Assembly: GCF_023100905.1 (NCBI RefSeq)
Contig: NZ_CP064686.1
Coordinates: forward strand, 4,650,001 to 4,714,000
DNA length: 64,000 bases
Source: Bradyrhizobium sp. 4
Lineage (GTDB): Bacteria; Pseudomonadota; Alphaproteobacteria; Rhizobiales; Xanthobacteraceae
Reading direction: 5' to 3'
Each line of letters begins with the position of its first letter. The first letter of the stretch is position 1. Made by a program: the position numbers and the translations under genes. Under the pieces are notes generated by a model. That model saw only the letters and a list, made by a program, of their open reading frames with translations, did not search any database and was not told where the DNA came from. Shown here piece after piece: positions 18,358 to 27,380 of this stretch.

Positions 18358-19653
18358 ATGTCGAGCCAGAATCGCGATCAAGGCCCCGATCAGGCGAGGC
18401 GTGCCGGCCGCGCGTTGGATGCAGCGAATTTTTTCCTCGCCGACGTCCGCGACGGGCTCGGGCCTTATCTCGCCGTCTATCTCTTCACCGAGCAGCGGTG
18501 GGACGAGGCGCGCATCGGCCTCGTCATGTCGATTGCGACGATCGCGGGCATCGTGGCGCAGACGCCGGCCGGCGCGCTGCTCGATGCGACGCGGTCCAAG
18601 CGGCTGGTGATGGTGATCGCCGCGATTATGGTCACGATCGCCTCGCTGTCGCTGCCGTTGTTTCCCGGCTTCATGCCGGTCGCGATCTCCCAAGGCATCG
18701 CGCAGGCCGCCGCCGTGGTGTTTCCGCCGGCGATCGCCGCGGTCTCGCTCGGCATCTTCGGCCATGCCGCCTTCACCCGGCGGATCGGCCGCAACGAGAC
18801 GTTCAATCACGCCGGCAATGCTGTCGCGGCCGGGCTCGCAGGTCTCTCCGCCTATTGGTTCGGACCGACTGTCGTGTTCTACCTTCTCGGCGCCATGGCG
18901 ATCGCGAGCCTCGTCAGCATCCTCGCAATCCCCGCCCGCGCCATCGATGACGATCTTGCCCGCGGGCTCGACGACGTCGATGCGGACGAGCAGCCCGAAC
19001 GTGCCTCCGCTCTCAGCGTACTGCTGACCTGCCCTCCTCTGCTGGTGTTTGCGATCTGCGTCCTGCTCTTCCATCTCGCCAACGCCGCGATGCTGCCGCT
19101 GGTCGGCCAAAAGCTCGCCTTGCAAGACAAGAACATGGGTACCAGCCTGATGTCCGCCTGCATCGTCGCGGCGCAATTGGTGATGGTGCCGTTCGCGACG
19201 CTGGTCGGCGCGAAGGCCGACCGCTGGGGCCACAAGCGCTTCTTCCTCGCCGCGCTTCTGATCCTGCCGCTTCGGGGGGCGCTCTATACGCTTTCGGACA
19301 ATCCGTTCTGGCTGGTCGGCGTGCAGCTTCTCGACGGCGTCGGCGCCGGCATTTTTGGCGCGATCTTCCCCGTCATCGTCGCCGACCTCATGCGGAACAC
19401 TGGCCGCTTCAACATTGCGCAAGGCGCCGTCATCACCGCCCAGAGCATTGGCGCGGCGCTGTCGACGACGCTCGCCGGCTTCGTCGTCGTTGGCGCGGGT
19501 TACAGCGCGGCCTTCATCACGCTCGGCGCGGTGGCCGCAATCGGCGCCGCCGTCTGTTTTGTCGCGCTGCCCGAAACGCGGCAAATCGCAGACGGCGATC
19601 CGCTCCCCCGGGGGAAGACAGCGACGGCGGCTTCCGCTATCGCTGCCGAATGA
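18358..19653 (+). CDS. MFS transporter
   Basis: The 431-residue protein has about 12 membrane helices and an MFS loop signature (GALLDATRSKRLVM after helix 2). The substrate is not evident; it resembles small-molecule efflux MFS proteins. The ATG at 18358 follows GAGAG and is preferred to a TTG 15 bases upstream. The next gene, an ArsB-like permease, is 24 bases downstream, so the two are probably co-transcribed. Confidence 0.88.
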   Translation: MSSQNRDQGPDQARRAGRALDAANFFLADVRDGLGPYLAVYLFTEQRWDEARIGLVMSIATIAGIVAQTPAGALLDATRSKRLVMVIAAIMVTIASLSLPLFPGFMPVAISQGIAQAAAVVFPPAIAAVSLGIFGHAAFTRRIGRNETFNHAGNAVAAGLAGLSAYWFGPTVVFYLLGAMAIASLVSILAIPARAIDDDLARGLDDVDADEQPERASALSVLLTCPPLLVFAICVLLFHLANAAMLPLVGQKLALQDKNMGTSLMSACIVAAQLVMVPFATLVGAKADRWGHKRFFLAALLILPLRGALYTLSDNPFWLVGVQLLDGVGAGIFGAIFPVIVADLMRNTGRFNIAQGAVITAQSIGAALSTTLAGFVVVGAGYSAAFITLGAVAAIGAAVCFVALPETRQIADGDPLPRGKTATAASAIAAE

Positions 19654-19677
19654 ACCGACACATCTCAAGGATCGACC

Positions 19678-20928
19678 GTGCCGTCTGACGCCATCCTGGC
19701 CTGGAGCATCATCGTCGCCGCGACCGCAGGCGTCATCATCCGGCCCTTTCGCTTGCCGGAGGCGATCTGGGCTGTCATTGGCGCCAGCGCACTGGTGCTG
19801 CTCGGCTTGCTGCCGTGGCGGGATGCGCTCACGGGCATCGAGAAAGGCGTCGATGTCTATCTCTTCCTGATCGGCATGATGCTGATCGCCGAGCTGGCGC
19901 GGCTCGAAGGCCTGTTCGACTATCTCGCGGCGCTCGCCGTGGAATATGCCGGCGGTTCGCCGCAGCGGCTGTTCCTGCTGATCTATATCGTCGGCACGCT
20001 CGTCACCGTCCTGCTCTCGAACGACGCCACCGCGATCGTGCTGACGCCCGCCGTCTATGCCGCGACGCGCGCCGCCGGCGCCAAGCCGCTGCCTTATCTC
20101 TTCGTCTGCGCATTCATCGCCAACGCCGCAAGCTTCGTGCTGCCGATCTCCAACCCGGCCAATCTCGTCGTGTTCGGGGCGCATATGCCCGAGCTCACCG
20201 AATGGCTGCGCCTGTTCGCCCTGCCCTCGGCGGCCTCGATCCTGCTGACCTATGTCGTGCTGCGGCTGACCCAGCACCGCGCCCTGAAGGAAGAGACGAT
20301 CGCGCGCAGCGTGCCGCATCCAAAGCTCGGCCGCGGCGGCAAGCTGACGGCCATCGGCATCGTGGCGATCGGCATCGTGCTGGTCACGGCCTCCGCGCTG
20401 GACAAGCAATTGGGCCTGCCGACCTTCGTCTGCGGCGTGGCGACGGCCGCCATCGTGCTGCTGCTCAGCCGGCAATCGCCGCTACCCGTGCTGCGCGGCG
20501 TCTCCTGGAGCGTGCTACCGCTGGTCGGCGGGCTGTTCGTGATGGTGGAAGCGCTGATCAAGACCGGCGTGATCGGGCAGCTCAGCGCGCTGCTGCATGA
20601 AGCTGTCGGGCAATCCGTGACGAATGCGGCCTGGAGCGTCGGCATCGCCACCGCGATCGCCGACAACATCGCCAACAATCTTCCCGTCGGCCTCGTTGCA
20701 GGCTCGGTCGCCGCCGGCGATCATTTGCCCGCGCCGGTCGTGAGCGCCATCCTGATCGGCGTCGATCTCGGGCCTAATTTGTCGGTGACCGGTTCGCTCG
20801 CGACCATCCTGTGGCTGGTGGCGCTGCGGCGGGAGAAGATCGAAGTCGGCGCCTGGCCGTTCCTGAAGCTCGGACTACTGGTGACGCCGCCCGCTCTGAT
20901 CGCGGCATTGGCTGCCGCGATCAGGTAG
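19678..20928 (+). CDS. ArsB/NhaD-superfamily ion transporter
   Basis: The 416-residue protein has about 11 membrane helices and ion-transporter-superfamily features: LLSNDATAIVLTPAVYA, ISNPANLVVFG and IADNIANNLPVGL. These resemble ArsB arsenite efflux permeases. No arsR, arsC or arsH gene is adjacent, so arsenite as substrate is not established; another anion is possible. The start is GTG after AAGGATCG. It follows the MFS gene and ends eight bases before a convergent MFS gene. Confidence 0.85.
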   Translation: MPSDAILAWSIIVAATAGVIIRPFRLPEAIWAVIGASALVLLGLLPWRDALTGIEKGVDVYLFLIGMMLIAELARLEGLFDYLAALAVEYAGGSPQRLFLLIYIVGTLVTVLLSNDATAIVLTPAVYAATRAAGAKPLPYLFVCAFIANAASFVLPISNPANLVVFGAHMPELTEWLRLFALPSAASILLTYVVLRLTQHRALKEETIARSVPHPKLGRGGKLTAIGIVAIGIVLVTASALDKQLGLPTFVCGVATAAIVLLLSRQSPLPVLRGVSWSVLPLVGGLFVMVEALIKTGVIGQLSALLHEAVGQSVTNAAWSVGIATAIADNIANNLPVGLVAGSVAAGDHLPAPVVSAILIGVDLGPNLSVTGSLATILWLVALRREKIEVGAWPFLKLGLLVTPPALIAALAAAIR

Positions 20929-20936
20929 TTGCGAGA

Positions 20937-22301
20937 TCAATCGTTCTCGTAGCCGTAGACTTCCGGCAGGATGAAGATCGCGGCGAGCAATCCGATCAGG
21001 GGGAAGATCGCGACCATCAGCGTGGCGTTCGCCTGCCCGATCGCAGCAAACACCGTCGGGAACAGGAAGATCGCCAAGAACGACGGCAGCTTCACGAACA
21101 TGTAGGCGAAGCCGCTGGCGGTACCGCGATATTTCGGCTTGGCGACCATAGTCGGGATCGTCATGCAGTTCGACGCATCCCAATAATGGCCCCACAGCAT
21201 CGCGGCAGCCGCGAACGGCAGCAGGATCTTGTTATCGGTGTAGAGCGCGAAGGCTGCGACCAGCAGCGAGACCAGCACGATCGAGAAGCCCGCGATCGAA
21301 ATACCGCGATGGCCGATCTTCGGCGTCAGCAGCGGGCCGACCCAGCCCGATACGGCGGCGAAGGAGAACAGCGCCATCGTCACCAGATTGATGCCGAGCA
21401 CGCTCGACACGCCGACCATCACAAAGAGCACCGGCAGATAGAACGCGAAGGTCGAGAACTCGCTAGCTTGCGCGAAGCAGGCGATCCAGCCGTAGATCGT
21501 GGCGCGCCAGCGGATCGGATCCTTCTTGAGGTCGGCGAGGAAGGCGCGGGTGGAGACCTTGGGCACTTCCACGTCATGGTCCGGCAGCATGGCGAGATCG
21601 TCGTTGAACATCTCGCGCGCGACCTGCTTGGCCTCGCGGTAGCGTCCCTTCTGCACCAGCCACACCGCCGTCTCGGGCACGTCGTGCCGCATGATCAGGA
21701 TGATCAGCGCCGGCAGCGCGCCGAGGCCGAGCGTCACCCGCCACAGCGTCTCGTGGTGAATGTCGAGCAGCAGGAAGATCACGATGACGCCGATCGTCAG
21801 GACTTCGCCGACCGCGAACATGAACTGCCAGCGGTTGCCCATCACTTCGCGCTCACCCTTGGCCATGGATTCCATGATGTAGGTGTAGCCGGTCGAGATG
21901 TCCGAACCGAGCGGAATGCCGAGCAGGAAGCGGATCACGACGAGCCAGCCGACGCTGGGCACGAAGGCCTGCGCCAGCGCCAGCACGATGAACAACACCA
22001 TCGTCACCAGGAACATGACGCGGCGGCCGATCTTGTCGGAGAGCCAGCCGCCGAGCAGTGCGCCGATCATGGCGCCGCCTTGCGTACCAGCCGCGGCCAG
22101 GCCCAGCATCAGCGGATCGGGATTGAACTGCTCCTTGATGAAGATCAGCACGAAGGCGATCGAATAGAGGTCCCACGCTTCGACCAGGATCGAGGCCATC
22201 ATCAGCCAGCCGACCTTGTTGCCCTTGGGACTGTAGTTCGTGATGAGGTAGCGGACCGCGGCTTCGCTCGCGGTCGGTTGTGGCATCGCCATCGTCGACA
22301 T
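20937..22301 (-). CDS. MFS transporter of the sugar-acid locus
   Basis: The 454-residue MFS protein has 12 predicted helices. Family loops include GGWLSDKIGRRVMF between helices 2 and 3 and LGIPLGSDISTGYTYIMES. The overall pattern recalls metabolite:H+ symporters. The ATG at 22301 follows GAGAGGACC. It lies 25 bases downstream of the GntR regulator gene on the same strand. The catabolic genes diverge from that pair, so it most likely imports the sugar acid they degrade. Confidence 0.88.
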   Translation of the reverse strand: MSTMAMPQPTASEAAVRYLITNYSPKGNKVGWLMMASILVEAWDLYSIAFVLIFIKEQFNPDPLMLGLAAAGTQGGAMIGALLGGWLSDKIGRRVMFLVTMVLFIVLALAQAFVPSVGWLVVIRFLLGIPLGSDISTGYTYIMESMAKGEREVMGNRWQFMFAVGEVLTIGVIVIFLLLDIHHETLWRVTLGLGALPALIILIMRHDVPETAVWLVQKGRYREAKQVAREMFNDDLAMLPDHDVEVPKVSTRAFLADLKKDPIRWRATIYGWIACFAQASEFSTFAFYLPVLFVMVGVSSVLGINLVTMALFSFAAVSGWVGPLLTPKIGHRGISIAGFSIVLVSLLVAAFALYTDNKILLPFAAAAMLWGHYWDASNCMTIPTMVAKPKYRGTASGFAYMFVKLPSFLAIFLFPTVFAAIGQANATLMVAIFPLIGLLAAIFILPEVYGYEND

Positions 22302-22326
22302 CTTTGGTCCTCTCTTCAAAACTCTC

Positions 22327-23091
22327 TTACGTGCCAAGCAGCGGCTCGATGCTGCAATCGAGCAGGCGCGGGTCGATCCCGACCTCCATGCCGGTGAACA
22401 TTTCGCCCATGTAGTCGATCAGTGCATCGCTCGCCTTCACCGCGTCCTCGACACGACGATTGGCAACCGCACTAAGAATAGCCAGATGATGATCGATTGT
22501 TCCTGACAGCTCGGCCTGTCCCGGCATGAACCGGTGGTGGATGTAGCCGATGCGCCGGTACAGCGTGTGCAAAGGGCGCAGCGTGTGCACCAGAAACGGT
22601 TCGCCTGCCGCCTCCAGCACCAGCGCGTCGATGCGACGGTCGATATGATTGAACTCGTCGAGGGTCAGACTGGCGCGGCGCTCGCGCAAAAGTCGCTCGA
22701 TGTGCAGCGCCTGATTGCGGTGCGAGAGGCTGGCGCGATCGGCCGCAAGCCGGATCACGAAGCGCTCCATGTCGCGGCGCAAGGCCAGCAGCATGCGTTC
22801 GCGTGCCAGATCGATCGGCGCAATGCGCAGACCGTGCCGCGGACGGATGATGATCAACGTATCGGCGGAGAGACGATTGACGGCGTGATGCACCGGCGTA
22901 CGGCCGAACCCGGTGATGTGTTGCAATTCCAGCATCGTCATGAACTGGCCGGGCTTGAGCTCGCAATGGACGAGCAGCTCTTCGATCCTCTGATAAGCGA
23001 GCTCGAAGAAGTTGAGACGGTTGCGCCGGGAGGGCTTGGCCTCGCCGTCGTCATTCCTCACCACCTCGAGCGCGCGCTTACGCGTTGCCAT
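22327..23091 (-). CDS. GntR-family (FCD-type) transcriptional regulator
   Basis: The 254-residue protein has an N-terminal GntR winged helix (about 25-90: YQRIEELLVHCELKPGQF, ITGFGRTPVHHAVNRL). A helical FCD ligand-binding domain follows, with metal-site-like residues such as D...H (IDHHLAIL). It is the first gene of a two-gene unit with the MFS transporter and is divergent from the dehydratase operon. It probably represses both directions through the palindrome at 23161-23176. Confidence 0.92.
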   Translation of the reverse strand: MATRKRALEVVRNDDGEAKPSRRNRLNFFELAYQRIEELLVHCELKPGQFMTMLELQHITGFGRTPVHHAVNRLSADTLIIIRPRHGLRIAPIDLARERMLLALRRDMERFVIRLAADRASLSHRNQALHIERLLRERRASLTLDEFNHIDRRIDALVLEAAGEPFLVHTLRPLHTLYRRIGYIHHRFMPGQAELSGTIDHHLAILSAVANRRVEDAVKASDALIDYMGEMFTGMEVGIDPRLLDCSIEPLLGT

Positions 23092-23160
23092 GTCGTTTCT
23101 CCCCTCGGCCCGCGCCGTCGTTGCAGAGCGGCGCCTAGTTGGTGATATCCCTAAAACATG

Positions 23161-23176
23161 TTGTGATATATTACAA
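23161..23176. promoter_or_regulatory. Near-perfect palindrome, GntR operator candidate
   Basis: TTGTGATATATTACAA is an inverted repeat with one mismatched pair, between the divergent GntR gene (start 23091) and the dehydratase gene (start 23272). A related half-site, TTGGTGATATCC, lies at 23139-23150. AT-rich palindromes of this form are typical FCD-type GntR sites. Confidence 0.5.
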
Positions 23177-23271
23177 GCGAGCGTAAGACTCCGCGCGTGT
23201 CCGCACCATGCTGCGGTGCAGAATGACAACAAGACGGCGCTGCGCGCGCCTGCGATGGGAGGAGTATTGCC

Positions 23272-24471
23272 GTGAAGATCACGTCGATCGAGACGCTGCG
23301 CACCGAAGAATTCTCCAACGTCATCTGGGTGCGCGTCTACACCGACACGGGCATGATCGGTCTCGGCGAAACCTTTTACGGCGCCGGCGCAGTTGAAGCC
23401 CAGATCCACGACACCTTTGCCGGCCGCCTGCTCGGCCGCAATCCGCTGCATATCGAGGCGATCCATCGCGACATGCTGAATCTGCCGATGGCGCAGTCGT
23501 CCACCGGCGTCGAATATCGCGCGGCTTCGGCAATCGACATCGCGCTGTGGGACCTGTTCGGCAAGGTCTGCAATCAGCCGGTACACCAGATGCTCGGCGG
23601 CCTCTGCCGCGACAAGCAGCGCATCTACAACACCTGCGCCGGCACTCAATATGTCCGCTCCACCAATATCAGCCCGGTCGCGAATTGGAATCTCGGTGGC
23701 TCCAAGGGGCCCTACGAAGACCTCGACGGCTTCATGAACAACGCCGATGCGCTCGCCGAAAACCTGCTGGAGAGCGGCATCTCCGCCATGAAGATCTGGC
23801 CGTTCGATCCCGCGGCGCAGGAGAACAAGGGTCTCTACATCTCCGCCGCGCAGATGAAGCAGGCGATCGAGCCGTTCGAGAAGATCCGAAAAGCGGTCGG
23901 CGACAAGATGGAGATCATGGTCGAGCTTCACTCGCTCTGGAACCTGCCGACCGCCAAACAGATCGCGCGCGCGCTCGAGCCCTACAAGCCAACCTGGTAC
24001 GAGGACCCGATCCGGATGAACTCGCCGCAGGCGCTGGCCGAATACGCCCGCTGCACCGACGTCTGGGTCTGCGCCAGCGAGACGCTCGGCTCGCGCTTTC
24101 CCTACAAGGACATGCTCGACCGCGACGCCATGCACGTGGTGATGGCGGATCTGTGCTGGACCGGCGGCCTCACCGAAGGCCGCAAGATCGCGGCGATGGC
24201 CGAGACCTATCACCGGCCCTTCGCGCCGCACGACTGCATCGGCCCGATCGGCTTCATCGCCGCCATCCACATGTCGTTCAGCCAGCCCAACACGCTGATC
24301 CAGGAATCGGTGCGCGCCTTCTACAAGGGCTGGTACAATGAGCTCGTGACCACCATGCCCACGATCAAGGACGGTTTTGTCTATCCGATGGAAGGCCCCG
24401 GCCTGGGCGTCGACCTTCTGCCCGCCGTATTCGACCGCTCCGATCTGACCGTGCGCCGTTCCAACGTCTGA
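23272..24471 (+). CDS. Mandelate racemase/muconate lactonizing enzyme-family dehydratase
   Basis: The 399-residue enolase-superfamily enzyme has an N-terminal capping domain and a barrel. Metal ligands appear in MVELHSLWNL (Glu), TWYEDPIR (Glu) and CASETLG (Glu), with a probable catalytic His in FAPHDCIGP and a KIWPFDP lysine motif. These proteins dehydrate sugar acids or racemise acids; a sugar-acid dehydratase suits the operon. The start is GTG after GGAGGAG-like sequence. It leads the operon with an SDR and an idonate-type dehydrogenase. Confidence 0.88.
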   Translation: MKITSIETLRTEEFSNVIWVRVYTDTGMIGLGETFYGAGAVEAQIHDTFAGRLLGRNPLHIEAIHRDMLNLPMAQSSTGVEYRAASAIDIALWDLFGKVCNQPVHQMLGGLCRDKQRIYNTCAGTQYVRSTNISPVANWNLGGSKGPYEDLDGFMNNADALAENLLESGISAMKIWPFDPAAQENKGLYISAAQMKQAIEPFEKIRKAVGDKMEIMVELHSLWNLPTAKQIARALEPYKPTWYEDPIRMNSPQALAEYARCTDVWVCASETLGSRFPYKDMLDRDAMHVVMADLCWTGGLTEGRKIAAMAETYHRPFAPHDCIGPIGFIAAIHMSFSQPNTLIQESVRAFYKGWYNELVTTMPTIKDGFVYPMEGPGLGVDLLPAVFDRSDLTVRRSNV

Positions 24472-24483
24472 GGATCTTTTGAG

Positions 24484-25251
24484 ATGAGCACCGCCCTCTT
24501 CGACCTTTCCGGCCGCACCGCGCTCGTGACCGGCTCCTCCCGCGGCCTCGGCCGCGCCATCGCCGAAGGCATGGCCAAGGCCGGCGCCAGGCTGATCATC
24601 AACGGCGTCGATCCCAAGCGCGTCGAGCAGGCCGTCGCCGAGTTTCGCGCCGCCGGCCACCAGGCCGAAGGCGCCGCTTTCAACGTCACCGACGAGCCCG
24701 CGATCGTCGCCGCCTTCAACGACTTCGACAACAAGGGCATCGCCGTCGACATCCTCGTCAACAATGCCGGCATCCAGCACCGCAAGCCGCTGGTGGAGTT
24801 CACCACCGACGAGTGGCGCAAGGTGATCGAGACCAACCTCACCAGCGCCTTCGTGATCGGCCGCGAGGCGGCCAAGCGCATGATCCCGCGCAAGCACGGC
24901 AAGATCATCAATATCGGCTCGCTCGGCAGCGAGCTCGCGCGTCCCACGATTGCGCCCTACACCGCTGCCAAGGGCGGTATCAAGAACCTGACCCGCTCGA
25001 TGGCGGTGGAATGGGCCCAGCACGGCATCCAGGCCAACGCGATCGGCCCCGGCTACATGTTGACCGACATGAACGAGGCGCTGGTCAACAACACCGATTT
25101 CAACAATTGGCTGATGGGCCGCGTCCCCTCCAAGCGCTGGGGCCGACCGGACGAGCTGGTGGGCGCAGCGATCTTCCTGGCGTCGGATGCCTCGACCTAT
25201 GTCAACGGCCAGATCATCTATGTCGATGGCGGCATGATCGCTGCGATGTGA
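24484..25251 (+). CDS. SDR oxidoreductase, gluconate 5-dehydrogenase-like
   Basis: This 255-residue classical SDR has the cofactor motif VTGSSRGLGRAIAEG, the NNAG motif (LVNNAGIQHRKP), catalytic Ser in INIGSLGS and Tyr-Lys in YTAAKGG. The overall sequence resembles gluconate 5-dehydrogenase (IdnO/Gno), which interconverts 5-ketogluconate and gluconate. It lies 12 bases after the dehydratase gene and before the zinc dehydrogenase. Confidence 0.87.
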   Translation: MSTALFDLSGRTALVTGSSRGLGRAIAEGMAKAGARLIINGVDPKRVEQAVAEFRAAGHQAEGAAFNVTDEPAIVAAFNDFDNKGIAVDILVNNAGIQHRKPLVEFTTDEWRKVIETNLTSAFVIGREAAKRMIPRKHGKIINIGSLGSELARPTIAPYTAAKGGIKNLTRSMAVEWAQHGIQANAIGPGYMLTDMNEALVNNTDFNNWLMGRVPSKRWGRPDELVGAAIFLASDASTYVNGQIIYVDGGMIAAM

Positions 25252-25277
25252 GCCGCGAAACGCTGAGGGAGCCAACC

Positions 25278-26309
25278 ATGCGCGCCGTCGTCATTCACGC
25301 ACCGAAAGATCTGCGGATCGATAGCTATCCGGATGCAGCGCCCGGTCCGGGTGAAGTCCGCGTCAAGATCGCGAACGGCGGCATCTGCGGGTCCGATCTG
25401 CACTACTATCATCACGGCGGCTTCGGTGTCGTGCGCATCCAGCAGCCGATGGCCCTCGGGCACGAGATCGCCGGCGTGGTCGCAGCCATCGGTGACGGCG
25501 TCGCGAACGTGAAGCCGGGCACCCGCGTCGCGGTCAATCCGAGCAAGCCGTGCGGCCAGTGCCTGCATTGCCAGGAGGGTATGCGCAACCAGTGCCTCGA
25601 CATGCGCTTCCTCGGCAGCGCGATGCGCTTTCCCCATGTGCAGGGCGGCTTTCGCGAATTCATCACGGTCGATGCGGCGCAGGCCGTTCCGATCGCCGAC
25701 AAGCTGTCGCTGGCGGAAGCCGCGGTCGCCGAACCGCTCGCGGTGTGCCTGCATGCCGGCAAGCAGGCCGGGCCCCTGCTCGGCAAGCGCGTGCTGATCA
25801 CCGGCTGCGGCCCGATCGGCGCGCTGATGATTTTGGTCTCACGCTTCGGCGGCGCCGCCGAGATCGTCGTGACAGATGTTGCCGACGCGCCGCTTGCCGT
25901 CGCCAGGAAGCTTGGCGCCACTCACGCCATCAATGTCGCGGCCGATGCCACGGCGCTCGATCCCTGGCGGACCGGTAAAGGTGTGTTCGATACTCTGTTC
26001 GAAGCCTCGGGCAACCAGGCCGCACTGCGCACCGCGCTCGACGTGCTCAGGCCCGGTGCCATACTGGTGCAGCTCGGTCTCGGCGGCGAGATGACGCTGC
26101 CGATCAACTCCATCGTCGCCAAGGAATTGCAGCTGCGCGGCACCTTCCGCTTCGATCCCGAGTTCGAGCTGGCGGTGCGGCTGATGGGTGACGGCCTGAT
26201 CGACGTGAAGCCGCTGATCACGGCGACCATGCCGTTCGAGAACGCGGTCGCAGCGTTCGAGCTCGCCAGCGATCGCTCGCAGTCGATGAAGGTGCAGCTG
26301 ACGTTCTGA
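25278..26309 (+). CDS. Zinc alcohol dehydrogenase, L-idonate 5-dehydrogenase-like
   Basis: The 343-residue medium-chain dehydrogenase has the catalytic zinc region GGICGSDLHYYHHGG and GHEIAG. The structural zinc cysteines are in CGQCLHCQEGMRNQC. The NAD(P) motif GCGPIGAL follows. It closely resembles L-idonate 5-dehydrogenase (IdnD), which produces 5-ketogluconate, the substrate of an IdnO-like SDR. The ATG follows GAGGGAG. With the upstream SDR and dehydratase it forms a plausible idonate/gluconate or related aldonate pathway. Confidence 0.87.
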   Translation: MRAVVIHAPKDLRIDSYPDAAPGPGEVRVKIANGGICGSDLHYYHHGGFGVVRIQQPMALGHEIAGVVAAIGDGVANVKPGTRVAVNPSKPCGQCLHCQEGMRNQCLDMRFLGSAMRFPHVQGGFREFITVDAAQAVPIADKLSLAEAAVAEPLAVCLHAGKQAGPLLGKRVLITGCGPIGALMILVSRFGGAAEIVVTDVADAPLAVARKLGATHAINVAADATALDPWRTGKGVFDTLFEASGNQAALRTALDVLRPGAILVQLGLGGEMTLPINSIVAKELQLRGTFRFDPEFELAVRLMGDGLIDVKPLITATMPFENAVAAFELASDRSQSMKVQLTF

Positions 26310-26322
26310 GCGAGGACCGCTG

Positions 26323-27189
26323 CTATTGGTTCTCGATCAACCGGTCGCTGACCAGCCGCACCGCGCCCCGTTTCCACGAATAGTCCGCGCCCAGGCGCAG
26401 GCCGCTGTCGCCGCGTGCGAGCACCGCGCCGGTCCTGGCGTCGCGCACCTGGAAACCCAGCGTGTATTCGGTGCGGCTGACCCGCCGCACCACGCCGATC
26501 AGCGACTGGTCCGCGCCGAGCTTCTGCGCAATCGCCGCCTCGCAGCCGTCGCAGTCGCGCAACGCACGCGCCTTCAGCGCCTCGCCGCCGACATCGACGA
26601 TGCGGTAACGGCCGGATTGACCCAGCGCCTCGCGCACGCTGCCGGTGACCTCGGCCAGATATGACGCATCCGATGTGGCCGGCGCGCCAGCCGAAGCGGC
26701 GGTCGTATCCTCTAGCTCGAAATCGAAGACGGCCATGGCAATCGGCGCAGGCGTGGCGAGTGCGGCCATGATCTCGCGCGACACGAAGATCTCGGCGCGC
26801 TCCCATGATTCATCATTGTCGCCCCGGAAGGTGTAGAGCTTGTCCATCACGACCTTCCTGCCGCCGACGTCGATCACGGCGATCTTGGCCCATTGCACCA
26901 GCGTGCTCGTCTTCTGGATGCCGCCGATCACCTTGAACGCCGCGCCGTCCTGGGCCGACGACACGAGCCGGTAGCGCCGATCTCCGCCGATATCTTGCCG
27001 GAGCGCGGCCATGAAGGCCGCCAGCCGTCGCTCGTGGGCGGCGGTCTGGTTGGCGGGCTCTGCTGACGTATCGGTATAACTGAAATCGTCCATGGCGATG
27101 CCGATGGCGGTCTCGGCGCCGGCCAGCGCATAAGACACCGGAAGGACGACGAGGAGACAGACTGAGAGGATCAACCGGCGCAGGTGCAT
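26323..27189 (-). CDS. Exported DUF3280/DUF2380-type protein
   Basis: The 288-residue protein has a signal peptide (RRLILSVCLLVVLPVSYALAGAE) and two similar halves that alternate beta strands. Each half has an IAMAVFDFELEDT- or IGIAMDDFSYTD-like start, typical of DUF2380/DUF3280 periplasmic proteins. A Cys pair (DCDGC) lies near the middle of the second half. Its function is unknown. It is divergent from a NarL-type sensor kinase gene 191 bases away, so it may be a target or accessory of that system. Confidence 0.8.
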   Translation of the reverse strand: MHLRRLILSVCLLVVLPVSYALAGAETAIGIAMDDFSYTDTSAEPANQTAAHERRLAAFMAALRQDIGGDRRYRLVSSAQDGAAFKVIGGIQKTSTLVQWAKIAVIDVGGRKVVMDKLYTFRGDNDESWERAEIFVSREIMAALATPAPIAMAVFDFELEDTTAASAGAPATSDASYLAEVTGSVREALGQSGRYRIVDVGGEALKARALRDCDGCEAAIAQKLGADQSLIGVVRRVSRTEYTLGFQVRDARTGAVLARGDSGLRLGADYSWKRGAVRLVSDRLIENQ

Positions 27190-27380
27190 AATGTGCCTCG
27201 TATGACGGAGCGGCGCGCCAATCTGGACGGCGCAATCAGGACATGCAGCGGTGCCGGTCCCGGCGATGGCCGGGAAAATTTCACGACGGTGCACCGCACT
27301 GGCGCCTGGCGGCTTTGCGCCGGATGCGTTCTGCCGTTTAATGCGGACGCGACAAACCCGTTCGCACCAGGTGCCTGCCG

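Noticed and set aside
23092..25275. An upstream extension of the GntR gene through the catabolic operon
   Set aside because: This is antisense to the dehydratase and SDR genes; the regulator starts at the ATG at 23091.
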